Shown here: one piece after another, positions 8,184 through 17,400 of the stretch | Layout of the letters: each line of letters starts with the position of its first letter | Position numbering within the stretch: position 1 is the stretch's first letter | Assembly: GCA_965178635.1 (NCBI GenBank) | Contig: CBCXVT010000011.1 | Span: 1-24,587, forward strand | DNA: 24,587 nucleotides | Direction: 5' to 3' | Origin: GCA-2733415 sp965178635 | GTDB lineage: Bacteria; Bacteroidota; Bacteroidia; Flavobacteriales; Flavobacteriaceae | The notes under the pieces: generated by a model | The model's input: only the letters and a program-made list of their open reading frames with translations | What the model was told of the DNA's origin: nothing | The model's database searches: none | Translations under genes and position numbers: made by a program

Positions 8184-8870
8184 TTACGGTGTTGTACTTG
8201 ACACTTCTAAACTTTTTCCATTATAATACTTCTGTCCGGTTAACGAAAAATCATAAATATATTCTGCCATTTCAATAGCCTTTAACGGTGCTATATATCC
8301 AGGAAAAGCCTCTTCTAACATTTCCGTTTGCACAGCACCCAAAGCTAACACATTAAAAGAAATCTGTTGTTCTTTATATTCTTCTGCTAACACTTCTGAT
8401 AATGTTATAACGGCACCCTTACTTGAACTATAAGCAGCCAAGCCAGGGAATTTCATAGATCCTTGAATACCTCCCACAGAACTCACTGTGACTACATGTC
8501 CTCCTTTAGTCATAAACGGCAACGTTGTTTTTATCAATTCTGCAACTCCAAATACATTGACTTTATAAACCGATTCCCAATCGTTCATTGTCAATACATC
8601 GAATGGTTTATTAATAAGTAATCCAGCGTTATTAATAAGCACATCAACTTTGTTGTTCCATGTTTTTGAAACAAAATTGGATACTTTTCTATAATCACTT
8701 TCTATTGACAAGTCAAAAGATAAAGCAGTGACATTTTTAAAATTTAAATCAGAAATAGGGTTACTATTCCTTGATAAGCTCAACACTTGATGCCCTGCTT
8801 TTGCAAACAACTGTACCAATTCAAAGCCAATGCCTCTACTCGTGCCTGTTATTATAATGTTTTTACTCAT
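8184..8870 (-). CDS. Short-chain dehydrogenase/reductase (SDR)
   Basis: A 228-residue classical SDR, an NAD(P)-dependent oxidoreductase. The Rossmann dinucleotide motif TGTSRGIG is at 8-15, NNAG at 80-83, and the catalytic set is Asn105, Ser130 or Ser131, Tyr147 and Lys151 (YSSSK). Arg12 in the glycine loop and Arg34 near the end of strand 2 suggest a preference for NADP(H). No substrate can be deduced. The ATG overlaps the end of the upstream peptidase gene by eight bases, which indicates translational coupling. Confidence 0.9.
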   Translation of the reverse strand: MSKNIIITGTSRGIGFELVQLFAKAGHQVLSLSRNSNPISDLNFKNVTALSFDLSIESDYRKVSNFVSKTWNNKVDVLINNAGLLINKPFDVLTMNDWESVYKVNVFGVAELIKTTLPFMTKGGHVVTVSSVGGIQGSMKFPGLAAYSSSKGAVITLSEVLAEEYKEQQISFNVLALGAVQTEMLEEAFPGYIAPLKAIEMAEYIYDFSLTGQKYYNGKSLEVSSTTP

Positions 8871-9873
8871 TTAATTTTATTTCGTTTGGTGCTGAATTCA
8901 CTACTTTTTCTACAGCTGGTAAATACGCATTTACAAAACTTGCCATGTGGTTGAAATCTAACTTATCTACTTCATCATCTACATGGTGATAATAATCAAA
9001 ATTTGTAAAATCGAATGTACAAAATGTTTGTGCTGGCACATTAAATTCTTTATAAAAAGGATAATTATCTGAGCGTGAAAACAACTGATATTGTTTAGCT
9101 TCCGGCAAATAACCGACTAAATTAGCACTCGCATAGCCGTTCATTTTTTCTGCTAAGTTTGATTTATCAAACCCAGTTACATAAGCCGTATACTCTTTGT
9201 CTAAAGGCACACCTATCATTTCAAAATTAAGCATTGCGTACACATTTTTATCAGCTTCTTTCATTTCTTTCGCCAAGTGTTTAGAGCCTAACAACCCTTT
9301 TTCTTCAGCTGCAAATAATACAAAAACAATACTGCGCTTGTTTCTTTTTACTTTTGAAAAATATTTTGCCATTTGCATGACTGCTGCTGTACCCGCTGCA
9401 TTATCATTAGCACCATTAGCAATCACATCATCACCAACTTGTTTTCCTTTTCCAATATGATCATAATGCGCACCTATAACTACATATTCATCTTGTAATA
9501 CAGGATCTGTACCCTGCAATAAGCCTATCACATTAAATGCTTCTTTCCCATCAACATCAAACACATCTCTGTATTTACAATAATATGGACCTACACCATT
9601 AGTTTTAAAATAATCGGAAATATATGTAGCTGCTTTATCTATACCATCACTTCCTGTATCACGACCTTCCAATGCATCAGAAGCTAAATAAGACACTATA
9701 GTTTTCATTGCCTCTGGAGAGACTTCATTTTCTTTTTTACTAGAAACCTCAGTGACGATTTCATGTTCTGATTCTACTGAAGGCTGATTACTAGAAGTTT
9801 GAGTGTCATTTACTACTGTAGATGATTTACATGCTACAACCATTAAACACATTAATAGTATTTTTTTATACAT
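8863..9873 (-). CDS. M28-family zinc peptidase lipoprotein
   Basis: A 336-residue exported peptidase. The first 15 residues are a lipoprotein signal with lipobox VVAC (Cys15), followed by a Ser/Thr-rich linker, so it is probably anchored to a membrane facing the periplasm or surface. The M28 aminopeptidase core shows the two-zinc ligands and catalytic acid: His136 in GAHYDH, bridging Asp157 in GANDNAAG, Glu190 and Glu191 in AAEEKG, Glu218 in NFEMIG where many relatives have Asp, and His296 in YYHHVDDE. It likely trims N-terminal residues from peptides. It is first in the operon that continues to 4511 and follows the pdhC terminator, so a promoter should lie around 9874-9950. I found no good match to the consensus there. 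Confidence 0.9.
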   Translation of the reverse strand: MYKKILLMCLMVVACKSSTVVNDTQTSSNQPSVESEHEIVTEVSSKKENEVSPEAMKTIVSYLASDALEGRDTGSDGIDKAATYISDYFKTNGVGPYYCKYRDVFDVDGKEAFNVIGLLQGTDPVLQDEYVVIGAHYDHIGKGKQVGDDVIANGANDNAAGTAAVMQMAKYFSKVKRNKRSIVFVLFAAEEKGLLGSKHLAKEMKEADKNVYAMLNFEMIGVPLDKEYTAYVTGFDKSNLAEKMNGYASANLVGYLPEAKQYQLFSRSDNYPFYKEFNVPAQTFCTFDFTNFDYYHHVDDEVDKLDFNHMASFVNAYLPAVEKVVNSAPNEIKLNE

Positions 9874-9890
9874 CGCTTATTATTTTCTAT

Positions 9891-9932
9891 AAATATAAAA
9901 AAATCCCGCTTCAAAAAGTTGAAACGGGATTT
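9891..9932 (-). terminator. Intrinsic terminator after pdhC
   Basis: On the minus strand AAATCCCG (9932-9925) pairs with CGGGATTT (9908-9901). An inner stem TTCAA/TTGAA and a four-base loop complete the hairpin, and seven T residues follow. It lies 22 bases after the pdhC stop and separates pdhAC from the M28 operon. Confidence 0.9.
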
Positions 9933-9954
9933 AAAGATTTATTCTCTCAATTGA

Positions 9955-11544
9955 TCACACCAACATAGTTACTGGGTTTTCAATATATTCTTTTAATGTT
10001 TGTAAAAACTGTGCTCCAGTAGCACCATCAACAGTTCTATGGTCACATGCTAATGTTAACTTCATCATGTTTCCTACAGCTAATTCCCCATTTTTAACAA
10101 CAGGTTTTTCAACTATTGCTCCAACAGATAATATTGCTGAATTTGGTTGATTTATAATTGATGTAAAGCTTTCAATTCCAAACATTCCTAAATTAGAAAT
10201 AGTAAATGTACTGCCATCCATTTCTTGAGGCGTTAATTTTTTCTGACGTGCTCTTACAGCATAATCTTTAACTTCTGCTCCAATTTGTGGTAATGACTTT
10301 TCATTTGTAAACCCAACTACAGGAACTACTAAACCATCCTCTACAGCCACAGCTACTCCAACATGCACATGGTGATTTAATTGAATACGATCATCAAACC
10401 ACTGCGAATTTACTTGTGGATGCTTCTTTAAAGCTAAAGCCGAAGCTTTAACTATAATATCATTAAATGATATTTTAATCTCTGGAAGTGTATTGAATTG
10501 CTTTCTAAATGCAATTGCATTTTCCATGTCAAACTCAACATTTAAGTAATAATGAGGTGCTGTAAATTTAGATTCACCTAATCTACGTGCAATGACTTTA
10601 CGCATTTGAGAATTTGAAACATCCTCAGTACGTTCTTCTCCAGAAGGCACAAAAACACCAACAGTTGCTCCTCCAGCAGCTGGTTGGTAATTTTCAATAT
10701 CTTTCTTTATAATACGTCCATTTTCTCCTGATCCTGAAATTTTTGACAAATTGAACCCTTTGTCTTCGGCCATTTTTTTAGCTAATGGCGACACAAAAAT
10801 TCTTTCAGAAGATTTCGTCGAAGTACTTTGTTTTACAACTATTGTTTTCTTTTCAGAAACAACAGTAGTTTTAGGAGCTGTTTTCTTTTCTTCCTTTTTA
10901 GGCGCCTCAACTTGTGCCTCAGCTTTTACAAAGTTTGCAGCTATGTTAGTCACATCAGTTCCTTTTGGCCCAATGATAGCTAATATACTATCTACTGGCG
11001 CAGAGTCACCTTCTTGAAGTCCAACATATAACAATGTCCCTTCATAGAAAGATTCAAACTCCATTGTGGCTTTATCAGTTTCAATTTCAGCAAGAATATC
11101 TCCTTCTTCAATTGCATCTCCAACTTGCTTTAACCATGTTGCTACAGTACCATCCGTCATTGTATCACTCAGACGAGGCATTGTAATCACTTCTACACCT
11201 TCAGGTATTTCAACTAATGAAGTTGACACACTAGCTTCGGGCACATCAGCTACAACTTCTTTTTCTTCTGAAGTTGCTCCTGACAATAACGCCGAAATAT
11301 CTTCTCCTTCATCACCTATAATCGCTAACAATGAATCGACTGGTGCAGCTTCTCCTTCATTAACACCTATGTGTAATAAAGTTCCTTCATTAAATGATTC
11401 GAATTCCATTGTGGCTTTATCAGTTTCAATTTCAGCAAGAATATCTCCTTCTTCAATTGCATCTCCAACTTGCTTTAACCAAGTGGCAACCACACCTTCT
11501 GTCATGGTATCACTTAAACGGGGCATATTAACTACTATAGCCAT
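9955..11544 (-). CDS. pdhC: Pyruvate dehydrogenase E2, dihydrolipoamide acetyltransferase with two lipoyl domains
   Basis: A 529-residue E2 core subunit that passes the acetyl group from E1 to CoA. Domains in order are lipoyl 1 (about 1-80, Lys43 in ETDKATME), lipoyl 2 (about 117-195, Lys158), an Ala/Lys/Thr-rich linker (205-247), the E1/E3-binding domain (249-287, FVSPLAKKMAEDKGF), and the catalytic acyltransferase domain (about 305-529) with His502 and Asp506 in DHRTVDG. The two lipoyl domains share a 33-residue identical block, and their DNA contains a 77-base exact repeat. The gene starts three bases after the pdhA stop and ends before a strong terminator. The substrate is assigned as pyruvate because of the linked E1-alpha; branched-chain relatives are less likely. 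Confidence 0.93.
   Translation of the reverse strand: MAIVVNMPRLSDTMTEGVVATWLKQVGDAIEEGDILAEIETDKATMEFESFNEGTLLHIGVNEGEAAPVDSLLAIIGDEGEDISALLSGATSEEKEVVADVPEASVSTSLVEIPEGVEVITMPRLSDTMTDGTVATWLKQVGDAIEEGDILAEIETDKATMEFESFYEGTLLYVGLQEGDSAPVDSILAIIGPKGTDVTNIAANFVKAEAQVEAPKKEEKKTAPKTTVVSEKKTIVVKQSTSTKSSERIFVSPLAKKMAEDKGFNLSKISGSGENGRIIKKDIENYQPAAGGATVGVFVPSGEERTEDVSNSQMRKVIARRLGESKFTAPHYYLNVEFDMENAIAFRKQFNTLPEIKISFNDIIVKASALALKKHPQVNSQWFDDRIQLNHHVHVGVAVAVEDGLVVPVVGFTNEKSLPQIGAEVKDYAVRARQKKLTPQEMDGSTFTISNLGMFGIESFTSIINQPNSAILSVGAIVEKPVVKNGELAVGNMMKLTLACDHRTVDGATGAQFLQTLKEYIENPVTMLV
11060..11136. repeat. 77-base exact direct repeat, copy in lipoyl domain 2
   Basis: Identical base for base to 11405-11481, offset by 345 bases (115 codons). 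It covers the stretch around the lipoyl lysine. The DNA diverges on both sides. Confidence 0.95.
11405..11481. repeat. 77-base exact direct repeat, copy in lipoyl domain 1
   Basis: Partner of 11060-11136, with the same sequence and orientation. The encoded residues include KQVGDAIEEGDILAEIETDK, matching in both domains. Confidence 0.95.
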
Positions 11545-11547
11545 AGC

Positions 11548-12546
11548 TTATAATTTATGTGGGATAAATGGATAATCTTCTTGTTCATAAACCACGTCAT
11601 ACAATTGGTTTACTGGCGGAAATTCTGATTCTTCAGCGAAGTTTTCACATTCCTTAACTAATGCTTTTACACGCTTATCAATAACAGCAATATCATCTGC
11701 AGTAGCGTATTTCTTATCCAATAGTGTTTGTTTAACAGTCGTAATTGGATCTATTTTTTGATATTCAGCAACTTCATCTTTAGTTCTGTAATGCTGAGCA
11801 TCTGACATAGAATGTCCTCTATATCTGTATGTTTTCATTTCTAAGAATGTTGGCCCATTACCTTTTCTGGCATGTTCCATTGCAATATCAACTTCCTTGG
11901 CAACAGCAATAGGATCCATTCCATCTACTGGTCGGCAAGGCATTTCATATCCTAATCCCAATTTCCAAATATCAGTATGATTTGCTGTACGTTCTACAGA
12001 AGTTCCCATAGCGTATCCGTTATTTTCAACGATAAATACAACTGGTAGTTTCCATAGCATTGCCATGTTAAATGTTTCGTGTAATGATCCTTGCCTTGCA
12101 GCACCATCACCAAAATAACATAATGTTACAGCTCCTGTATTATTATATTTGTCTCCAAAAGCCATCCCAGCACCTAAAGGAATTTGACCTCCTACAATAC
12201 CGTGACCTCCATAAAATCCTTTTTCTTTAGAAAAAATATGCATTGAACCTCCCATCCCTTTTGATGTTCCAGTTACTTTACCATATAATTCTGCCATAAC
12301 TGCTTTAGGATCTACACCCATACCAATTGGCTGAACGTGATTACGATATGCTGTAATCATTTTATCCTTTGTCAAATCCATTGCATGTAAAGACCCTGCT
12401 AAAACAGCCTCTTGACCATTATACAAATGCAAGAAACCTCTAACTTTTTGCTGAATATATACGGCAGCTAATTTATCTTCAAACTTTCTCCAAAACAGCA
12501 TGTCTTCATACCATTTTAAATACGTTGCTTTTGTAATTTTTCTCAT
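11548..12546 (-). CDS. pdhA: Pyruvate dehydrogenase E1 component, alpha subunit
   Basis: A 332-residue thiamine diphosphate enzyme subunit that decarboxylates pyruvate as a heterotetramer with E1-beta. The cofactor-binding motif runs from GDGAARQG (146-153) to ENNGYAM (174-180). The active-site segment GMGGSMH is at 97-103, and the phosphorylation-loop region YRYRGHSMSD is also recognisable. No E1-beta gene is adjacent; in this operon E2 follows directly, so E1-beta must be encoded elsewhere, as is common in Flavobacteriia. A terminator upstream separates it from cdd, and a promoter candidate lies at 12590-12616. Confidence 0.94.
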   Translation of the reverse strand: MRKITKATYLKWYEDMLFWRKFEDKLAAVYIQQKVRGFLHLYNGQEAVLAGSLHAMDLTKDKMITAYRNHVQPIGMGVDPKAVMAELYGKVTGTSKGMGGSMHIFSKEKGFYGGHGIVGGQIPLGAGMAFGDKYNNTGAVTLCYFGDGAARQGSLHETFNMAMLWKLPVVFIVENNGYAMGTSVERTANHTDIWKLGLGYEMPCRPVDGMDPIAVAKEVDIAMEHARKGNGPTFLEMKTYRYRGHSMSDAQHYRTKDEVAEYQKIDPITTVKQTLLDKKYATADDIAVIDKRVKALVKECENFAEESEFPPVNQLYDVVYEQEDYPFIPHKL

Positions 12547-12589
12547 CTTCGGTTATTTTGAAGTATGTTGTTATTTTTTAAACAGTAGA

Positions 12590-12616
12590 CAAAAATAGTC
12601 TTTCAAAATGAATCAA
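12590..12616 (-). promoter_or_regulatory. Probable promoter of pdhA-pdhC
   Basis: The minus strand has TATTTTTG (12597-12590), an exact TAnnTTTG, and TTG at 12616-12614. The spacer is 16 bases, slightly shorter than the usual 19. The leader would be about 38 bases. It lies just downstream of the cdd terminator, where a new promoter is needed. Confidence 0.5.
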
Positions 12617-12629
12617 AAAACTGTTTCTA

Positions 12630-12667
12630 TAAAAAAAACCAACTATTTGTAATTTTTCAAACAGTTG
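12630..12667 (-). terminator. Intrinsic terminator after cdd
   Basis: On the minus strand CAACTGTTTG (12667-12658) pairs with CAAATAGTTG (12649-12640) over ten pairs including one G-T wobble, with an eight-base loop, then G and eight T residues. It ends the porU-porV-cdd transcript 37 bases after the cdd stop. Confidence 0.85.
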
Positions 12668-12703
12668 ATTTCATATGAATTAGAATAAATATAATTAATT
12701 TTT

Positions 12704-13186
12704 CTATAAATGTGATTTTTCAAACATTAACGGTAAGATATCTGCTAAAGATTCTGACCTCATAATCGCACCTTCTTCACCCATAAAATACAGCTCGATA
12801 CCTTCTCCTTGACGGCTTTCATATTCCGCCATAGATTGCCTACATGCCCCACAAGGTGGTATTGGCGCTACAACTTTATGTTTTTGAGATGTTGCGGTAA
12901 TTGCTATCGTTTTAATTTTAGCATTAGGGTATAATGCACCTGCTTGAAAAATAGCCACACGCTCTGCACACAATCCAGAAGGATATGCTGCATTTTCTTG
13001 ATTAGAACCAATAACAACTTCTCCGTTATCTAAAAGAATTGCTGCGCCAACATTAAATTTTGAATATGGTGCGTAAGCAGTATTTCTTGCAGCAATTGCA
13101 GATTCCATAAGACTAAAAACAGCTGATGGAAGTTCCGACAGCTGTTCATAAATTTTAAATGTTGTGCTTATTGTAAGCTCTTTCAT
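12704..13186 (-). CDS. cdd: Cytidine deaminase
   Basis: A 160-residue cytoplasmic enzyme of pyrimidine salvage that converts cytidine and deoxycytidine to uridine and deoxyuridine. Zinc ligands are Cys73 with catalytic Glu75 in CAERV, and Cys112 and Cys115 in PPCGAC. The three-Cys arrangement marks the small tetrameric class. The substrate-binding motif FNVGAAIL (44-51) and NQENAAYPSG (62-71) are also present. It starts 16 bases after the porV stop, so it is probably transcribed with porU and porV although its function is unrelated to secretion. A terminator follows. Confidence 0.95.
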   Translation of the reverse strand: MKELTISTTFKIYEQLSELPSAVFSLMESAIAARNTAYAPYSKFNVGAAILLDNGEVVIGSNQENAAYPSGLCAERVAIFQAGALYPNAKIKTIAITATSQKHKVVAPIPPCGACRQSMAEYESRQGEGIELYFMGEEGAIMRSESLADILPLMFEKSHL

Positions 13187-13202
13187 TTAGAGTATATTTA
13201 AA

Positions 13203-14447
13203 TTAGTTCTTTCCACCGATATTAAATGCTAATGAAAAACGTAATGTATTTTCTAATGGACTTGGCACTTTAGAAGCTGATAATAAATATGAAATATCAA
13301 TATTTACAACGTTATATTTAAATCCTGCACCTAAAGCAAAGAATTTTCTTGCCCCTTTAGTTTCATGCTCATTAAAGTAACCAGCTCTGAACGCGAATGA
13401 ATCTTGATAAGAATATTCTGCTCCAACAGAATAAGTGAACTCTTGCATTTCTTCACTAAACCCTCCTGGTGCATCTCCAAATGATTGAAACATTCCTGAA
13501 AAGAAATTTACATCTGGATCACTACCTTCTATAATTACATTATTATTTGACACTGTTTCTGTAGAGCTATCATATTCACCGTCGCCATCTAAATCTTCAA
13601 ATTCAAAACCATAAACTGGCGGTGTTGGTACTAATAATTTAGCCGCTTCTACTGTCACGCCAATTTTGTTAGCACCATCTAAAATAAAATCAAACCCTCC
13701 ACCTAAACGTAATGTTGTTGGTAAAAAACTTTCATTACCATCTTCCGAATATTTAATTTTTGGCCCAAGATTTTGCAATGCAAAACCACCACGCCATTTT
13801 CCATTAAAGCTTTCGTAAGCCTTCTCTTCAGACTCGTAATACCCTGCAATATCAACCGCAAATGAATTGGCCGCTCCTGCATCATCAACACCACTCAAAG
13901 CCCCATTCTGTATTTTTAAATCGGACCTGATATATCTTAATCCAACTCCCATGGCAAATTTTTCACTCATCTTTAAAGAATAGGCCACGTCAAGCATTAA
14001 TTCATTTGGTTTATCAATTCCTGTATCATTACCTGATTTATCAGTAAACTGAATTTCTCCTAAACTAAAATATCTAAAACTTGCAGATACAGCACTTCTG
14101 TCATCTAATTTTTTATAATAATTTAACCCTCCTAAGAAAATGTCATTTACTAATTCTCTCAAATATGGTGTATATGTAATAGAAAATCCCTGCTCTGATT
14201 GACCAAATGCATATTTTGACACATTCCATTGTTGCGAAAATGCATCTGGCGCAGTAGCAACCCCTTGATCTCCCATACCAGCCGCACGCGCATCACCTGC
14301 AACTAATAAGAATGCAGTTCCGGTAGTAATAGCTCTTGTATCTTCTTCATAAGGTAATGTTACAGTTGTTTGTGCGCTTAAGTTCACACAAAACGTTAGC
14401 ATTCCGACTATTGCAATAAGTTTTTTCATTGAGTTGTTATTTCGCAT
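13203..14447 (-). CDS. porV: Type IX secretion outer-membrane protein PorV
   Basis: A 414-residue outer-membrane beta barrel of the FadL-like PorV (LptO) family. In the type IX system PorV carries folded cargo from the SprA translocon to the PorU sortase. A signal peptide ends at LSAQ. The mature N-terminus contains the family pattern ITTGTAFLLVAGDARAAGMG, and the rest is rich in alternating aromatic strands, ending in SLAFNIGG. Two starts fit: ATG at 14447 (used here), or ATG at 14429, which gives MKKLIAIVGML, a more typical signal peptide; I slightly suspect the second. It lies 24 bases after the porU stop, and the pairing with porU supports the identification. Confidence 0.93.
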   Translation of the reverse strand: MRNNNSMKKLIAIVGMLTFCVNLSAQTTVTLPYEEDTRAITTGTAFLLVAGDARAAGMGDQGVATAPDAFSQQWNVSKYAFGQSEQGFSITYTPYLRELVNDIFLGGLNYYKKLDDRSAVSASFRYFSLGEIQFTDKSGNDTGIDKPNELMLDVAYSLKMSEKFAMGVGLRYIRSDLKIQNGALSGVDDAGAANSFAVDIAGYYESEEKAYESFNGKWRGGFALQNLGPKIKYSEDGNESFLPTTLRLGGGFDFILDGANKIGVTVEAAKLLVPTPPVYGFEFEDLDGDGEYDSSTETVSNNNVIIEGSDPDVNFFSGMFQSFGDAPGGFSEEMQEFTYSVGAEYSYQDSFAFRAGYFNEHETKGARKFFALGAGFKYNVVNIDISYLLSASKVPSPLENTLRFSLAFNIGGKN

Positions 14448-14471
14448 AATTTTAGCAAATATAATTTTTTA

Positions 14472-17400
14472 TTACAGTATGACAAGTTTTTCAAACTTGA
14501 CTACCTTTTTATTCGTACCAGTTGACTTGACAGTAAGTTTATACACATAAACACCTTTTCCAATTTTATCACCAAAATCATCTCGTCCGTTCCAAGGCAA
14601 CCCTCTAAATAACGATGCATTTCCTCCTTTATTGCCTGTTGATGAATTTCCTTGTAAAGTTTTTACTAATTTCCCAGTTACTGTATAGATTTGAACCATA
14701 ATATCTAAATCAGAACTGCTATTATGATTAAACCAAAACTCTGTATAATCAATAAAAGGGTTCGGATAGTTTAAGACACGTTCAATTACTAACTCATCAT
14801 TCTCATTAACTACTACAAACTGAATTTCAGTAGAAATTGAATTATTATAAACATCCCAAGCTTTTATAGTTAAAGTATGTAAACCAGACTCTAAATCATT
14901 ATATTGATACTTAACCTTTCCTCTTGTAAAATCGTCAGGTTCGGTTTCATAATAATCATTTAACACTTGCGGATTTGATTCATCACCATCTAAAACCGCA
15001 GTAATATCATGTCCTATTCCACTCGAGGTATTAATACCATTGTCATCAGATAGTTTTAACAACAAAAACGGTGAATCATTGGTTGTTCCGCCAGACACAA
15101 AACTTTCGTCATTCATAAACGCTTCAATTTGCGGTGGCAAATCATCAGCAGGTGCCGACGTATTAATTCCACCTATCATAATTGAAGAGTTTACACCATT
15201 TTGGTTTTCTAATGCATTCTCACGTTTAGCATAAAAACTCACACGCCCTTCTCCTAATGGAATTGAAATATCTCTAGGTACAACAAATTCGAATTCAAAC
15301 ACACCATTTACAACAGTTGCTTGCCCCCTAAAGATAATTTCTCCTAAAGTTTCATAATCTAGTAATAATAATCCCGAAGAATCAGCAACACCATCATTTC
15401 CTAAAGTAGTCCTATTTTGCTTTTTATCATAAATAGTTGTTGATAATTTACCATTATAGTTCGTTATAACTTGATCTGAAGCATCTACAACCTCTCCAGT
15501 TAAAGTTACACGACCTAAAGCCTCTAGAGCTGGGACAGATGGGTCGGAAATTGCAACACCATTAATTTTGGTCAACTTAACATTTGGCTCAGGAATAGCC
15601 AATTTCAATGCAGGGTCTCCTACATAAAACACAACTTTTTTCAAGTTATTTGCTTCATCATTTTTTGCCAAACGCAATGCTTCTGCGACTGACACATACC
15701 CTGTATCATTAAAATCAAATAGATAACCTGCAAATTTTTCGTTAACACGTTCACCTAGGCCTACAGTGATTTCTCGTGTTGTTGTTACTAAAGAAATTGC
15801 ACCTCCGCTTGGATTCCAATACGTTATTTCTCCTCCTGTTACTCTATAAGGATTATCAAACCGTGTAAACTCACAAGTAATAGTTACAAATAAATTATAC
15901 CTACAAATATTACTCAAACCTTCAGCATCCGTTTTTTGAAATATACGCTCATGCGCTAAACCATCTTCCCCCCCATGACCAAAATAATTAACCACCAAAC
16001 TTCCTAGTTGAATATTATTTAACAGAGCTTCATTTACTTTAGGGTACAATTCACCTCCTGCAGACGTTTCTTGAGTAAATGCATCAGAATGCAATTTTAC
16101 CATATTCAAAAACGGACGTTCAGCAACAATATCATCAGCCAAATTATTTAGATTATTTTCTAGCCTAAACTCCCAACCTTCATCAACATCATCTGAAAGA
16201 ATTGTCATTCTATTTCTCCAAGAGCCATATGAGTCTTGTTCATAATATTGCTGTACTTTAGTCACCATTTCATTAGCCTGCTGATTACTGTTTGCAAGCA
16301 CTCTCCCCACTGCAATATCTAATCTATCAGCAGCTCCCATTTGTCCTTCGTTAGCGTCCATCATCCCAAAATAATCATCAGACATGAATGATGTGATTAA
16401 GCTAAAACTTGGCACCGTATGAAATGTAGGCACATAATTAGCGTTATTAGGTATCCTGTCTTTCATATCAAAAGACGCATCACCAAACAAACACAAGTAT
16501 TTCAACTTGTCTGTTGTAGCGTTGTCGTAAATATATTTTACAAAATTTCTAATTGCACCTATATCCTGATTTCCAGTATTGAATTCAGCGTAAATTTCGT
16601 CTAAGGTTATTACGCGAGTCCTTAAACCTTGTACTTGAGCATTAATATCTGCTAATCGTTCAGCTTGAGTTTTAAATATATCTGGAGTAACTACTAAATA
16701 ATCAATATCTTCTTGAACACCTGATTCATTTAAGAAGATGGTGCCTTTTAAATTAGAATTGGCCACAACTGAAGAATTATCTTTTAGAGGTGTGTAAAAG
16801 TCCGACTCAACAAGCGCCACATAGTTTCTCAACTCTCCTAAACTTGCTTTAAATGTAAATGTACTTGCTCCAGTATTTGCTTTAGATGTCACATTATACA
16901 TATCGGTAACATCCCAGACCTCTGAAACAGTTTCTGCATCTGAAATTCTATACTCACCCACACCTGTTAAAAATGCAACTTGATTTTTCTTAAACGAAAA
17001 CTGCTCTCCCAATGATTTTAAAAATGATGTTCCCTCAATAGAAATATAATCTAAATACGCACTTGCAGATGGATTACCTGCATTGTTATATGTTAAGTTA
17101 ACCCTTAAGTTTGTATCTGACACTGACCTATTACCTTGAAAGCTATCTTCTGTAGCCAACCTTGCAAAAGTAATTGGGGTAAACGAAAAATTATCTACCG
17201 TAACATCGTTTAAAGTTACTCCCATATATGTTGTACTAGCAGCAGAGGCTGCAGCGTAAACTCTTAAATTAACTTGTTGTGACACATCTAATTTTGGGAA
17301 ATCAAAATTAAACGTTTGATTTGAATTGATATCAAATCTATTTCCAAACCAACGCCTTCCTAAACGAACAATATTTTCTTCATCTACTTCATGAAACTGG

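Noticed and set aside
11060..11481. The direct repeat as a mobile-element or CRISPR-type repeat
   Set aside because: There are only two copies, in frame and coding for the duplicated lipoyl domain.
11066..11575. A 169-codon open frame antisense to pdhC
   Set aside because: It lies opposite the two lipoyl domains, is Ser/Thr/Pro/Ile-rich, and shows the duplicated pattern of the gene below it. It is a by-product of the real frame.
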